Of a stretch of 64,000 bases of DNA, positions 16,425 to 25,861 are shown one piece after another (the stretch's first letter is position 1; each line of letters starts with the position of its first letter). The translations under genes were made by a program, and so were the position numbers. The DNA comes from Dethiosulfatibacter aminovorans DSM 17477. Its GTDB lineage: Bacteria; Bacillota; Clostridia; Tissierellales; Dethiosulfatibacteraceae. The stretch is from assembly GCF_900142005.1 (NCBI RefSeq), contig NZ_FQZL01000020.1, positions 1 to 64,000 on the forward strand, written 5' to 3'. A model generated the notes under the pieces. It did no database searches. It was not told the origin of the DNA and saw only the letters and a list, made by a program, of their open reading frames with translations.

Positions 16425-16955
16425 TTACTTATTTTTAACTTTTGAATAATATAATGTTGTAACCTTTTTATTATCAAGTCCCTTAAGAATCTCTTCTTTA
16501 CTGAATCTATATTCAAATCCACATTTTTCACTAACTTTTTGTGAATTCTTGTTAAAGTCAAAATGACCGCTCCAGACAATATCCAGCCCCATTTCCTTGA
16601 AGCAATATTCAACCAGATAATCTACTGCTTCAGGCACATATCCATTTCCCCAATAATCAGGATTCAATACATATCCTATTTCCCTTTGCTTCAGATCTCT
16701 ATTTTTAGGATCAGGACATCTTTCATGAATTCCTATGCTTCCGATAACCTTTTTCGTCTTCTTTAATTCTATGGCATAAACTTCTTCACCATTAATAAAA
16801 GATTTAATAATCTCCCTGCTTTTGTTAATACTGCTGTGAGGCTTCCACCCGGCATTAGGTCCGACCAGTTCGTTCTGAGCATATTCGAAAAAGTCTTCAA
16901 GATCAGAAATTTTCCATTGTCTTAAAATCAATCTTTCAGTTTCAATTGTTTTCAT
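16425..16955 (-). CDS. RimJ/RimL-type GNAT acetyltransferase
   Basis: A 176-residue acetyltransferase starting ETERLILRQWKISDLEDFF, the RimJ/RimL beta1 pattern, with the acetyl-CoA site near IGYVLNPDYWGNGYVPEAVDYL and the family ending NKNSQKVSEKCGFEY. These enzymes acetylate protein N-termini or small amines; the substrate is not predictable. The ATG follows AGGGGAG. It stops just upstream of the first tRNA-Leu promoter. Confidence 0.85.
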   Translation of the reverse strand: MKTIETERLILRQWKISDLEDFFEYAQNELVGPNAGWKPHSSINKSREIIKSFINGEEVYAIELKKTKKVIGSIGIHERCPDPKNRDLKQREIGYVLNPDYWGNGYVPEAVDYLVEYCFKEMGLDIVWSGHFDFNKNSQKVSEKCGFEYRFSKEEILKGLDNKKVTTLYYSKVKNK

Positions 16956-17011
16956 AACGACTCCCCTTCATATTTGATATTTTTAGTTCATTCTTACAGC
17001 TCAGGAAAGTC

Positions 17012-17116
17012 AAAAATGCATAATCCCTTGAACTATTGGTATTATGCGTTCAATGAAACTTTCCTTCGCGTCTTAATAACCGCTTACGCGGTTAACGCGG
17101 CAAAGCCGCTTTCTTG
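17012..17116 (+). repeat. Dispersed hairpin repeat, copy B (longest copy)
   Basis: Three hairpins in a row: GCATAATCCC/GGTATTATGC (17018-17047), AACCGC-ttac-GCGGTT (17078-17093) and GCGGC-aaa-GCCGC (17097-17109), then TTTCTTG. Copies A, C and D share parts of this order. It has no coding capacity and lies between an acetyltransferase gene and the second tRNA-Leu. Confidence 0.7.
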
Positions 17117-17146
17117 TATTATACACGAGCATCTTCAAAAACGCAA

Positions 17147-17178
17147 AAGCACCTTGAAGTCGATTCTTCAAGGTGCTT
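17147..17178 (-). terminator. Terminator of second tRNA-Leu
   Basis: AAGCACCTTGAAG and CTTCAAGGTGCTT form a 13-bp stem with a 6-base loop, followed by TTGCGTTTTT on the minus strand. Confidence 0.85.
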
Positions 17179-17196
17179 TATTACGGTGTTTTGTTT

Positions 17197-17283
17197 TGGT
17201 GCCGAAGGTGGGACTCGAACCCACACGAGTGTTACCTCACTGGATTTTGAGTCCAGCGCGTCTGCCAGTTCCACCACTTCGGC
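17197..17283 (-). tRNA. tRNA-Leu (anticodon CAA), copy 2
   Basis: Appears identical over all 87 bases to the copy at 16285-16371, including the encoded CCA. About 20 bases of 5' flank containing the -10 element are also shared, so the duplicated unit is about 110 bases. The terminators differ. Confidence 0.95.
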
Positions 17284-17299
17284 GTAACCCGTAATTAAG

Positions 17300-17328
17300 A
17301 TAATAGCACAAAGCGGTATGTAACGCAA
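17300..17328 (-). promoter_or_regulatory. Promoter of second tRNA-Leu
   Basis: Minus strand TTGCGT, 17 bases, TATTAT. Confidence 0.7.
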
Positions 17329-17357
17329 GGACAAATTTAATTTTTATTGAATAATTT

Positions 17358-17975
17358 CTATTCGACTGACATCATTAAAAATCCAGAAAATGAAGCATTG
17401 TCGCAACCGGCCTTTATATCAACTTCCCTTCTCATTTCCTTGAAATATTTTTTATATTTCGAATAGAATTCATATGATGGCCTTGGCTTGTATATTATGT
17501 CTTCAAGTTCATAATATGCAATGATCTTCTTTACTGTTGTAGGCTTGATAAAAACCTCTTCATCAGGATTATAATACAGAGGACATATTGTTATAATAGG
17601 CCATTTTGCAAGTTTTGCCTTTTCAAGGACATCTATCATCAAATCAAAACCCTTTTCCATATCTCCATGTATTGTTTCATAAAGACCTTCCACCAGTTGA
17701 CTTTTATCCGGTTCTTGGAGAGCTTTCCCATAATCCTTAAATCTTGCCTTTTCAAAAACCGATACCAGAGATGATCTAGATACAATTTTAATCAAGTCTT
17801 CCATTACAGCATCTATATCCAAGAATCTATCTTCAGCAAACATTTCTCTCGCCATATCCTTCATTTTGCTTATTTTATGCTTCTCGGCAATCTTCTTCAT
17901 TTCCTCTTCTTCAAATCCTTTCGGATATCTTGAAAAGAATATCTCTTCCGCTTCCTTTAATTTTTCTAGATTCAC
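17358..17975 (-). CDS. Conserved-looking protein of unknown function
   Basis: I do not recognise this family. It is a soluble, lysine/glutamate-rich protein of about 205 residues, mostly predicted helical, with no signal peptide, no membrane span and no obvious catalytic motif. A GTG start at 17975 is chosen because GGAGGAGAACA lies directly before it; the ATG at 18008 has no site. It stands between the second tRNA-Leu and glmS. Confidence 0.6.
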   Translation of the reverse strand: MNLEKLKEAEEIFFSRYPKGFEEEEMKKIAEKHKISKMKDMAREMFAEDRFLDIDAVMEDLIKIVSRSSLVSVFEKARFKDYGKALQEPDKSQLVEGLYETIHGDMEKGFDLMIDVLEKAKLAKWPIITICPLYYNPDEEVFIKPTTVKKIIAYYELEDIIYKPRPSYEFYSKYKKYFKEMRREVDIKAGCDNASFSGFLMMSVE

Positions 17976-18045
17976 TGTTCTCCTCCTGAAAAAAACGTAT
18001 TCATTCATATTTTAATACAATACCAGTGAAATTGCTACAACTAAA

Positions 18046-18081
18046 AAAACACGGGAACGACATCAATCATTTCCGTGTTTT
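18046..18081 (-). terminator. glmS terminator
   Basis: AACACGG and CCGTGTT stem arms, followed by seven T on the minus strand, directly after the glmS stop. Confidence 0.8.
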
Positions 18082-18090
18082 TCTTTAATT

Positions 18091-19881
18091 CTATTCAACT
18101 GTTACAGATTTAGCCAGATTCCTTGGCTTGTCGATATCGCAATCTCTGTATAGCGCGGCATAATAAGCCAATAACTGTGCAGGTATTGCAGATACCAGTG
18201 GTGTAAGCTTTTCATGTACATCATCAATTATTATCTGGTCTGTTTCAGCACTGAGTCTTCTCATAGAGATGGCGATTACAGCCGCTCCCCTTGCCTTCAC
18301 TTCCTTGATATTGCTTCTAGTGTTTAGATTAATCTTTTCCTGTGTTATTATGGCAACTACAGGCGTATTGTCTTCTATCAGGGCGATTGTACCATGTTTC
18401 AATTCTCCTGCAGCAAAACCTTCAGCCTGGATATACGATATTTCCTTCAGCTTAAGTGCCGCTTCCAGACAAGTATAATAATCAACATGCCTTCCAATAT
18501 AGAAACAGTTCCTGGATTCAATAAGGTACTCCTTCGCAAGGTTCTCGTAAAGCTCCTTGTTATCGCATAGTCCTTCCATAACACTTGCAGCTCTTGAAAG
18601 CTCATTGAGCATGTCGAAACTGCAATCATCCTCTATTGTACATGCCAATATTGAAAGAACCGCTATCTGAGCCGTATACGCCTTGGTGGATGCAACTGCA
18701 ATCTCAGGTCCGGCATGAAGCAGCATCTGGTAGTCTGTTTCCCTGTAAAGAGTCGCTCCTTTTACATTTGTTATGGCTATTGAAGGATATCCCATTTCTT
18801 TAATCTTAACCAACACCGCCCTGCTGTCAGCGGTCTCACCACTTTGTGATATGAATATAAACAGTGGTTTCTCACTTAGAATAGGCGTATTGTAAACAAA
18901 CTCGCTCGATATATGAACCTCGGTAGGTTTTTTTGAAATGTTTTCAAGAAGGCTTTTCCCGACCAGACCAGCATTATAGCTTGTGCCACATGCTACTATA
19001 TACAGTCTGTCCGCTTCTTTAACAGCATTTACTATTTCCGACGATACAGCAAGCTTTCCATTCTCATCCTGATAGTTCGCTATGATCCTTCTTAAAACAA
19101 ATGGCTGTTCATCGATTTCCTTCAGCATGTAATGGGGATATGTACCCTTTTCTATATCCGATGCATCAATCTCACCTTTAAAGGTCTCTCTGTCAAGCTT
19201 GATGCCGTACAAATTGTATATCGAAACTTCGTCTCTTCCCAATATTACAAATTCCTTGTCCTGCAATTCATAGAATTCATTTGTATGGTTTATCATGGCC
19301 ATTGCGTCGCTTGCTATGAGATTGAAATCCTCACCTTTTCCAATAAGAAGAGGCGATTTGTTTTTGGCAGCATAAATCACGTCAGGGTTTTCACTGTCTA
19401 TTATGGCCAGCGCATAGGATCCTTTAAGAAGCGAAAGGGTATGTCTTATTGCAAGAGGAACATCCCCGTCCTTGTCAGTAAACTTCTGAATAAGCTGTAC
19501 TATGACTTCAGTATCCGTATCACTTGTAAATTTCGTATCCTGAAGATACTCCTTTTTTAGGATGCTTTCGTTTTCTATTATACCATTGTGCACCAGTGTA
19601 AATCTCTCTGAAGAGCTTTGATGCGGATGGGAATTGACCCTGTTGGGTATACCATGTGTAGCCCACCTGGTATGTCCTATGCCCAACGTTCCCATCTGGC
19701 TAAAATCCACTACTTCCCTCAGATTGGTAATTCTTCCCTTATCCTTGTAAATATGTATACCGTCTCCATTCAAAATAGCAATACCTGCAGAGTCGTAACC
19801 TCTGTATTCAAGTTTTTCAAGCCCTGAAAGTATTGTTTCCTTTACGTCTTCGCGTCCGATGTATCCAACTATTCCGCACAT
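18091..19881 (-). CDS. glmS: Glutamine:fructose-6-phosphate aminotransferase
   Basis: Makes glucosamine-6-phosphate for cell-wall precursors. MCGIVGYIG puts the catalytic Cys at position 2; the N-terminal 220 residues are a class II glutaminase ([17 protein letters not shown]). Two SIS sugar-phosphate domains follow ([18 protein letters not shown], then [17 protein letters not shown] motifs), ending in [11 protein letters not shown] as usual. At 596 residues it is full length. Expression is controlled by the self-cleaving ribozyme in its leader. Confidence 0.97.
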   Translation of the reverse strand: MCGIVGYIGREDVKETILSGLEKLEYRGYDSAGIAILNGDGIHIYKDKGRITNLREVVDFSQMGTLGIGHTRWATHGIPNRVNSHPHQSSSERFTLVHNGIIENESILKKEYLQDTKFTSDTDTEVIVQLIQKFTDKDGDVPLAIRHTLSLLKGSYALAIIDSENPDVIYAAKNKSPLLIGKGEDFNLIASDAMAMINHTNEFYELQDKEFVILGRDEVSIYNLYGIKLDRETFKGEIDASDIEKGTYPHYMLKEIDEQPFVLRRIIANYQDENGKLAVSSEIVNAVKEADRLYIVACGTSYNAGLVGKSLLENISKKPTEVHISSEFVYNTPILSEKPLFIFISQSGETADSRAVLVKIKEMGYPSIAITNVKGATLYRETDYQMLLHAGPEIAVASTKAYTAQIAVLSILACTIEDDCSFDMLNELSRAASVMEGLCDNKELYENLAKEYLIESRNCFYIGRHVDYYTCLEAALKLKEISYIQAEGFAAGELKHGTIALIEDNTPVVAIITQEKINLNTRSNIKEVKARGAAVIAISMRRLSAETDQIIIDDVHEKLTPLVSAIPAQLLAYYAALYRDCDIDKPRNLAKSVTVE

Positions 19882-19929
19882 AGTTTTCTCCTTTCAATTG
19901 TCATGGTTCGAATTTCAGGATGAATATTT

Positions 19930-20068
19930 TCTTTGTCCTCAAAATCACTTTTGAGTTTTGAAAATACCTGCGGCAATCCTGTCTACCGTGGGGCATCCGC
20001 CGAATTTTCGATACTCCCCATCCTCGTCAACTTGAATGCATTTCCGGTCCCATTCAAGTTCAGGCGCT
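19930..20068 (-). ncRNA. glmS ribozyme-riboswitch
   Basis: The minus strand has the conserved core in order: AAGCGCC at the cleavage site (between 20068 and 20067), GGGACCGGAAATGC, GTTGACGAGG, GGGGAGTATCG, CGGCGGATG with pairing CCCC, then TGCCGCAGGT and GGACAAAG. It lies directly upstream of glmS. Members cleave themselves on binding glucosamine-6-phosphate, which destabilises the mRNA. Confidence 0.95.
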
Positions 20069-20141
20069 TAATCGTTTCAACAATAGATTGATCGGACATG
20101 GGACTCGTTGTCCAATCCACATCCTCCTTTCATACTAATAT

Positions 20142-20170
20142 ATAATACAACAGAGACCTACTTATGTAAA
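20142..20170 (-). promoter_or_regulatory. glmS promoter
   Basis: Minus strand TTTACA, 17 bases, TATTAT, about 70 bases upstream of the ribozyme cleavage site. The spacer overlaps a hairpin with ACAGAGA/TCTCTGT arms that may terminate the upstream EamA transcript. Confidence 0.6.
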
Positions 20171-20201
20171 TCTCTGTTTTGTATGTTTTGTTAATATTTT
20201 A

Positions 20202-21086
20202 TTAAACGACTTTTTTTATACCTATGTATTTGTCTCCAACTTCAGCAATCAATACCGACATGAAAATCACTACAAAGCCTATCAACATGATGCAATTATA
20301 TCCTTCCTTCAAGAACAGTATGGCCAAAATGCTTCCAAATACAGATTCGAGACTCAGAATGATTGCAGCATGGGATGCCGATGTAAATTTCTGAGCAGTT
20401 GTCTGCAATGCAAAACAAACGAAGGTGCTCATTACACCCAGGTATACAGATCCGCCTATATTGGCCATACTTACAGGCATTGAAGATTTATCGAACAATA
20501 GTATAACTCCAAAATAAGCAGTTGAAAAAACTATTTGCACCGTGCTCAGTACAATGGGATCCTTGTTCTCAACAAATTTTCCTGTAGACACAATATGGAA
20601 CGCAAAAAACACTGCTCCAAGAATAGTCAGGAAATCTCCCTTGCTGAAATCTCCAAAATGCTCAAAATCAAATGTCAGTAAAAATATGCCAATTAGCATC
20701 ATGAATGCAGCAATTATATTGTTTGTTTTAGGTTTCATCCTAATGGTTATCCAATATACAAAGGGAACCATTACCACCGAAGTGCTTGTCAAAAATGCAT
20801 TATTGGCTGCCGATGTATAGATCAGCCCTACAGTTTGAAACACAAAGCCCGTAGCAAGAAAGAAACCCATTATCGACCCTGACACCATATCTCTTTTATT
20901 CATACCTTTAAGTCTTTTCCTGAAAAATACTGAAGATATTATTCCTGCAGTTAAAAACCGGTAAAACATTATCTGCATCGCCGAAAGAGTATCAAGAGAA
21001 TTTTTAGTGACTACAAATCCACTTCCCCATATTAAAGCAACGATCAACATAGTCAGATCGGCTTGTTTTGATGTTAATTTCTTCAT
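20202..21086 (-). CDS. EamA/DMT-family transporter
   Basis: A 294-residue membrane protein with ten hydrophobic helices and two EamA repeats. The first begins MLIVALIWGSGFVVTKNSL, and LESVFGSILAILFLKE is the typical end of the second repeat. Such proteins export amino acids or other metabolites. It stands alone; the substrate is unknown. Confidence 0.88.
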   Translation of the reverse strand: MKKLTSKQADLTMLIVALIWGSGFVVTKNSLDTLSAMQIMFYRFLTAGIISSVFFRKRLKGMNKRDMVSGSIMGFFLATGFVFQTVGLIYTSAANNAFLTSTSVVMVPFVYWITIRMKPKTNNIIAAFMMLIGIFLLTFDFEHFGDFSKGDFLTILGAVFFAFHIVSTGKFVENKDPIVLSTVQIVFSTAYFGVILLFDKSSMPVSMANIGGSVYLGVMSTFVCFALQTTAQKFTSASHAAIILSLESVFGSILAILFLKEGYNCIMLIGFVVIFMSVLIAEVGDKYIGIKKVV

Positions 21087-21185
21087 TATTCACCTGCCTT
21101 AATGATATACGGTTATTCTACATCATATGCCCAAATTGTCAATACAAATAAAAAGTTATGACAGCAAATTAATATTTTTTAATGG

Positions 21186-21211
21186 CAAAAAAAAAGTGCC
21201 GAAGCACTTTT
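21186..21211 (-). terminator. Terminator overlapping the TetR stop codon
   Basis: AAAGTGC-ttcg-GCACTTT with a UUCG tetraloop and a run of nine T on the minus strand; the stem touches the stop codon of the regulator gene. Confidence 0.85.
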
Positions 21212-21815
21212 AATGTAATTTTACATTTTCAATAAATCCGATCCTCATAAAATCAAGATAATTGAAAAGTCTTCTCTTCATGTCTTCTACACCACCATTA
21301 GACAAAATTATGTAATTAACACCTTTTGTGAGGGATGTAGAAAGGGTCATGCATAGATTCTCCAAATCCTCATCGGTCATGTCGTTTTTCCTACAGAAAT
21401 TCTTTGCAATTTCGTTCAGACTTTTGGACATGTACTCTGTCATTGCCTTCTCTACATTGTATTTTGTCTTAACCTGATCTGTAGCCTTAATCAAGATAAT
21501 AAATACGTCTTCATTTGTTGAATAAAGATCTATGAAATCACTTATGCATTCTTTAAGTAATATAAATACGTCATCAATTGACTCTCCACATTTGCATCTG
21601 TCCATTACAGACATGATCTTTTCAGCCAGGTCCTTGACTATAACATCAAACAATTCTTCCTTGTTCTTGAAATATCTGTAAATATTACCAACAGAAATTC
21701 CCGCTTCTACTGCAATTGCATTCATTGAAGATTTGTTATAATCCTTTTCTCTGAAAATTTTTACGGCTGCGTTTAAAATACTGTTTCTCACTTCTTCTTT
21801 TAATACTTGAGGCAT
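21210..21815 (-). CDS. TetR/AcrR-family transcriptional regulator
   Basis: A 201-residue repressor-type protein. The N-terminal helix-turn-helix reads SSMNAIAVEAGISVGNIYRYFKNKEELF; the rest is a helical ligand domain with a CKCG pair around residue 90. Ligand and targets are unknown; the neighbouring EamA exporter is a reasonable target. ATG 21815, with GGTGG upstream, is preferred over ATG 21827. Confidence 0.85.
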   Translation of the reverse strand: MPQVLKEEVRNSILNAAVKIFREKDYNKSSMNAIAVEAGISVGNIYRYFKNKEELFDVIVKDLAEKIMSVMDRCKCGESIDDVFILLKECISDFIDLYSTNEDVFIILIKATDQVKTKYNVEKAMTEYMSKSLNEIAKNFCRKNDMTDEDLENLCMTLSTSLTKGVNYIILSNGGVEDMKRRLFNYLDFMRIGFIENVKLH

Positions 21816-21870
21816 TTGAACCACCATTCTTTTTTATTTAATTTTATCATGAATTCACTAATAAGTCAAA

Positions 21871-23085
21871 TCATAAACCGATAATTGTTTTTTTTGCTGT
21901 TGAAAAAGCAAATTGGAGATTATACCCTCCGGTCTCGCCATCAATATCTACCATTTCACCTATGAAATGAAGGTTTTTGTTCCTCACCCAGGACATGTTT
22001 TTGGGTTCAATTTCATCAACGCTTACTCCACCACTGGTAACCATTGCACTTTCAAATCCGCTGAAAGAATTTATCTTGAATCTATATTCCTTGCAGTTGG
22101 TAATGAATCTTCTTATTTCTTTCTTTGACACTTCAGATATTTTTTTCATCGGATCAAATTCCGATGCATCGATAAGCCTTTCTATCAATCTATTTGGAAG
22201 ATCAATATTTTCTTCCAGGACAGATTTAACCGCTTTTTTAGGTGCACCGGAAGCTGCTTCCCTTATCTTTTTTTCTAAAAAATCCATGGTATCACCAGCA
22301 ATGAAATCAACAACAATTTCATCACCTTTATCCATATACCGGGAATTATTCAATATTACGGGACCCGAAATATCTTTATGGGTAAATAATATATCCCCTG
22401 TTTTTTTGATCTTCTTTTTATCAGGGCCTGAAATTGTTATATTGACATTCTTGATTGCAACACCCGACAATTCTTTAAAAGAATAGTCTTCAACACGAAC
22501 CGAAGTCAAGGCAGGCCTTGGCTCACTGACTGTTACTCCGATATTTTTTAATATGCTAAACAAGCTGCCGTCTGAACCGGTTGCCGGATAGGATTTGCCT
22601 CCTCCGGCAAGTATAAGTTTCCTGGCGGAATAATTGTTGTTCCCCGTTTTGACATTGAACATTTCTGCAGTTTCAATATATTTGATTTCCGCTACTTTCT
22701 CATTCAACTTAATCTCATGGTTTCTTTTTTTGATTTCTCCGACAAAAAATTCTACAACAGTTGAAGCCTTGTAGTCGGCAGGAAAAACCTTGTTATCTTC
22801 TCTAACAGCAAGTTTCAATCCGTTCTTTTCAAAATATTCCATCAGCATGATATTGTTGAATTCATACAATATTTTCCTGACGAAACCAGGATTATTATAC
22901 CTTGAAGGAAACTTTTTAATATTCTCAGCATTTGTTATATTGCATTGACCGGCTCCAGTCATAAGAAACTTGACTCCAACCCTCTTGTTGCCTTCCAGTA
23001 GAACCGTCTTGTATTTTTTATCAATATTGGCAGCCGCAAAAAGTCCCGCCGGACCTCCCCCGACAATAATTACATCATATATCAT
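21871..23085 (-). CDS. HI0933/BaiN-family flavoprotein
   Basis: A 404-residue FAD protein: DVIIVGGGPAGLFAAANI at the N-terminus, then GVKFLMTGAGQCNITNA, a signature of the HI0933 (YhiN/BaiN) family, and the C-terminal GEMVDIDGETGGYNLQFAFSTA. Some relatives reduce bile-acid intermediates, but most have no known substrate. ATG 23085 with GGAG upstream is the start. Confidence 0.88.
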   Translation of the reverse strand: MIYDVIIVGGGPAGLFAAANIDKKYKTVLLEGNKRVGVKFLMTGAGQCNITNAENIKKFPSRYNNPGFVRKILYEFNNIMLMEYFEKNGLKLAVREDNKVFPADYKASTVVEFFVGEIKKRNHEIKLNEKVAEIKYIETAEMFNVKTGNNNYSARKLILAGGGKSYPATGSDGSLFSILKNIGVTVSEPRPALTSVRVEDYSFKELSGVAIKNVNITISGPDKKKIKKTGDILFTHKDISGPVILNNSRYMDKGDEIVVDFIAGDTMDFLEKKIREAASGAPKKAVKSVLEENIDLPNRLIERLIDASEFDPMKKISEVSKKEIRRFITNCKEYRFKINSFSGFESAMVTSGGVSVDEIEPKNMSWVRNKNLHFIGEMVDIDGETGGYNLQFAFSTAKKTIIGL

Positions 23086-23144
23086 TTTTTCTCCATTATT
23101 ATAAATCAAACTGCCCCTTTGGACAGTCCGATTTCTTCCATCTG

Positions 23145-24839
23145 TTAAAGTTTTTTATCATCAACCTTGTCAAGCCATTCTCCAATAGGACCGCTGACAT
23201 AGTTTATTGTATCTTCTTCAAAGGGACTCTTCAGGTTTGCATATTTTACCAATTCAAGAAACGGGCTACTGCCTCCCGCCTTGCAAAGCTTATGATAATC
23301 AATCCAGGCACTTTCCCTGTCCTCGTTGAATCTTATCCAAAACTGATATGCACAAATCTGAGCTAACGTGTAGTCTATGTAATAGAATGGATCATTGAAA
23401 ATATGTCCCTGTCTAAACCAATATCCTCCCCTTTCAAAGAATTCATTGTCTTCATAATCCTTGGTTGGAAGATATTTCTTTTCTATTTCCCTCCACATGG
23501 ATTTTCTTTCGTCAGGAGTTGCTTCCGGATTTTCATATATAAAATGCTGGAATTCATCAACAAGCACGCCATATGGTATGAAGAGAACTCCTGAAGCCAA
23601 ATGACTGAACTTGTACTTCATTTCATCGTCTTCAAAGAAAAGGTTCATCCAAGGCCATGTTATGAATTCCATCGACATTGAATGTATTTCACAGGCTTCG
23701 AGGGTCGGCCAGATATATTCGGGGACCTTGAAGTTCCTGCTTGAATATGTCTGGAAAGCATGACCTGCTTCATGGGTCAATACATCTATGTCGTGTGATG
23801 TTCCGTTAAAATTGGCAAATATGAACGGAGACTGATAATCCGGAATAAACGTGCAATATCCTCCGGCTCTCTTTCCCGGTTTACTGTCAAGGTCCATCAA
23901 ACCATCATCCACCATCAACTGGAAAAACTCCTTAGTTTCATCCGACAACTCGGCATACATTGTTTTCGCATGGTTCACCATCCAATCCCTGTCGCCTTTA
24001 GGAACGGCATTGCCCGAATTGAATTCAAGACTTTCATCATAATACTTCAGACTGTCAAGGCCAAGTCTTTCTGCCTGTCTTTTTCTCAAGTCAATTGTTA
24101 TGGGAACAAGATTTTTTTCCACCTGATCCCTGAACACCTTAACTTCCTGTGGGCCATATTCACTCCTTCCCAGCCTGTAGTATCCCAGTTTCACGAAGTT
24201 GTCATAACCAAGCTTCAGTGCAATTCCATGTCTGATTTGAACAAGCTTGTCATATATCTCATCAAACTCGCTTTCATTGTCCTCGAAAAATCTAGTTACA
24301 GCCAGACTAGCTTCCTTACGTGTGGCCCTGTCCTTTGACTGTGTGTATGGAGTCATTTGAGACAGATTATTTATCTTGCCGTCAAATTCTATTTTAGCAG
24401 AAGCAAGGAGTTTTCCATATCTGCTTGTGAGCTTGTTTTCCTCCTGAAGGTCTTCTATTATTACCGGGTCAAATGTTTTCAGCTGGAGTTCTGCAATTTC
24501 AAAAAGGAATTTCCCCCACTTTTCTTCAAGCTTCTTCCTGAATTTTGAATTCACAAGAATTTTGTAGTAATCGCTTATCATACCCTGATAAACAGGTACT
24601 ACATTGTCATAGTATTCATTCTCCTTGTCATAAAACTCATCATTGGTATCTATTGAATGCCTCACGCTTACAATAGTCGCCATTGTATCGAAGTTATTCC
24701 TCATTCTGTTTATTTCACTCATTGCGTTGTCCTGAGATTCAAAATCAACGGCTTCTTTAAAGTTCTTTAAATGTCTGTTGAATTCAACCTCGAACTTTTC
24801 CATATCTATTCTTTCGTATTTATACTCATTGAATTTCAT
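23145..24839 (-). CDS. M3-family oligoendopeptidase
   Basis: A cytoplasmic zinc peptidase of 564 residues. HEAGHAFQTYSSRN holds the HExxH zinc site, with the third ligand in LEACEIHSMSMEF about 25 residues on. It belongs to the PepF/oligoendopeptidase M3 group and degrades short peptides, which suits an amino-acid fermenter. It has its own promoter. Confidence 0.93.
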   Translation of the reverse strand: MKFNEYKYERIDMEKFEVEFNRHLKNFKEAVDFESQDNAMSEINRMRNNFDTMATIVSVRHSIDTNDEFYDKENEYYDNVVPVYQGMISDYYKILVNSKFRKKLEEKWGKFLFEIAELQLKTFDPVIIEDLQEENKLTSRYGKLLASAKIEFDGKINNLSQMTPYTQSKDRATRKEASLAVTRFFEDNESEFDEIYDKLVQIRHGIALKLGYDNFVKLGYYRLGRSEYGPQEVKVFRDQVEKNLVPITIDLRKRQAERLGLDSLKYYDESLEFNSGNAVPKGDRDWMVNHAKTMYAELSDETKEFFQLMVDDGLMDLDSKPGKRAGGYCTFIPDYQSPFIFANFNGTSHDIDVLTHEAGHAFQTYSSRNFKVPEYIWPTLEACEIHSMSMEFITWPWMNLFFEDDEMKYKFSHLASGVLFIPYGVLVDEFQHFIYENPEATPDERKSMWREIEKKYLPTKDYEDNEFFERGGYWFRQGHIFNDPFYYIDYTLAQICAYQFWIRFNEDRESAWIDYHKLCKAGGSSPFLELVKYANLKSPFEEDTINYVSGPIGEWLDKVDDKKL

Positions 24840-24895
24840 ATTTCACCATCCTCGTAATCACTCGTTTTACAGTGCAAAACACACTGTCTGTCATA

Positions 24896-24924
24896 TCTAT
24901 ACTTTTTATTTTAATATCAGTCAA
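24896..24924 (-). promoter_or_regulatory. Promoter of the M3 peptidase gene
   Basis: Minus strand TTGACT, 17 bases, TATAGA. Confidence 0.75.
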
Positions 24925-24965
24925 TAATAAATACAAATTAAATTTCTGTCCAATTTAAATTTAAA

Positions 24966-25009
24966 TGAGCGATAATCCCCAGAAGCCGGAATTATCTTGA
25001 ATATCACAT
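24966..25009. repeat. Second small repeat family, copy 2
   Basis: GATAATCCCC...CCGGAATTATCTTgaaTAtCA, related to 16197-16236 in sequence and in its inverted ends. Its half-sites also resemble the first hairpin of copies B and D. Confidence 0.5.
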
Positions 25010-25010
25010 C

Positions 25011-25044
25011 GCAAAAAACCGCCGGATCCAAAGATCAGGCGGTT
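25011..25044 (-). terminator. Terminator after the parvulin gene
   Basis: AACCGCC and GGCGGTT arms with a 14-base loop, followed by TTTT on the minus strand. Confidence 0.8.
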
Positions 25045-25058
25045 CTAGTAAATTGCTG

Positions 25059-25802
25059 TTATAGAATTTCTACAGTATATTTTGCTTTGAGTTCTGCAAC
25101 CTTGTTGTTGTATGCTTCAAACTGTTTCTGATTAAGAAGGTTCTGCTTGATTCCATCTTTAACCTCTTCGAAACTCATAGTTCCAGCTTCCGTCTTGCTG
25201 TCAACCATGATCAGGTGATATCCAAACTGAGTCTTTACCGGCTCGCTCAACTGACCTATTTCAAGATTAAATGCCGCTTCTTCAAATTCAGGTACCATCT
25301 TGCCTTTGCTGAAGCTTCCAAGGGTTCCTCCAGCTTGCTTAGAAGGGCATGAAGAATATTTCGTAGCTGCTTCAGCGAAATCAAGGCCGCCCTCTATTTC
25401 CTCTTTCACATCTTTAATTTTCTCTTCATCGTCAACAAGTATGTGTCTTGCTGATACCTCGGCAGCCTTTTCAAACTGAGCTGAATTTGATTCATAGTAT
25501 GTTTTGGCGTCTTCATCACTAGCACTTACGCCAGCAATTATACTTTCCACTGCATATCTTTGAAGAAGGCTTCTCTTTGCATCTTCAAGCAATTCAATGA
25601 AGTTCTTTTCCTTGTCCATTTCTTTATCAACAGCATCAAAATACAACAACTCTCCCGAAACAACTTCGTCAAGAAGCCTTTTCTGTCCTTCTTCACTCTT
25701 CATCTGAGCAACTTGCTGCGGGGGTATATTTTGCATTATTCTGTCCAACATTGACTGTGTTATTTCTTTTCCATTTACTTTTGCTAATATTTTATTTTCC
25801 AA
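25059..25802 (-). CDS. Parvulin-type peptidyl-prolyl isomerase (PpiC/PrsA-like, no signal peptide)
   Basis: A folding catalyst of 247 residues. Residues about 115-205 are the rotamase domain (VSARHILVDDEE, CPSKQAGGTLGSFSKGKMVPEFEEAAF, VKTQFGYHLIMV). The first 110 residues are a SurA/PrsA-like helical region. There is no signal sequence or lipobox, so it should stay in the cytoplasm, unlike PrsA. The start is TTG at 25802 with AAGGAGATTTGAT upstream. It ends the glycosidase-HD run. Confidence 0.88.
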   Translation of the reverse strand: MENKILAKVNGKEITQSMLDRIMQNIPPQQVAQMKSEEGQKRLLDEVVSGELLYFDAVDKEMDKEKNFIELLEDAKRSLLQRYAVESIIAGVSASDEDAKTYYESNSAQFEKAAEVSARHILVDDEEKIKDVKEEIEGGLDFAEAATKYSSCPSKQAGGTLGSFSKGKMVPEFEEAAFNLEIGQLSEPVKTQFGYHLIMVDSKTEAGTMSFEEVKDGIKQNLLNQKQFEAYNNKVAELKAKYTVEIL

Positions 25803-25861
25803 ATCAAATCTCCTTATGTTTTATCCTGACTATCATATAATATATTGAGTTTTTTTGCAAA

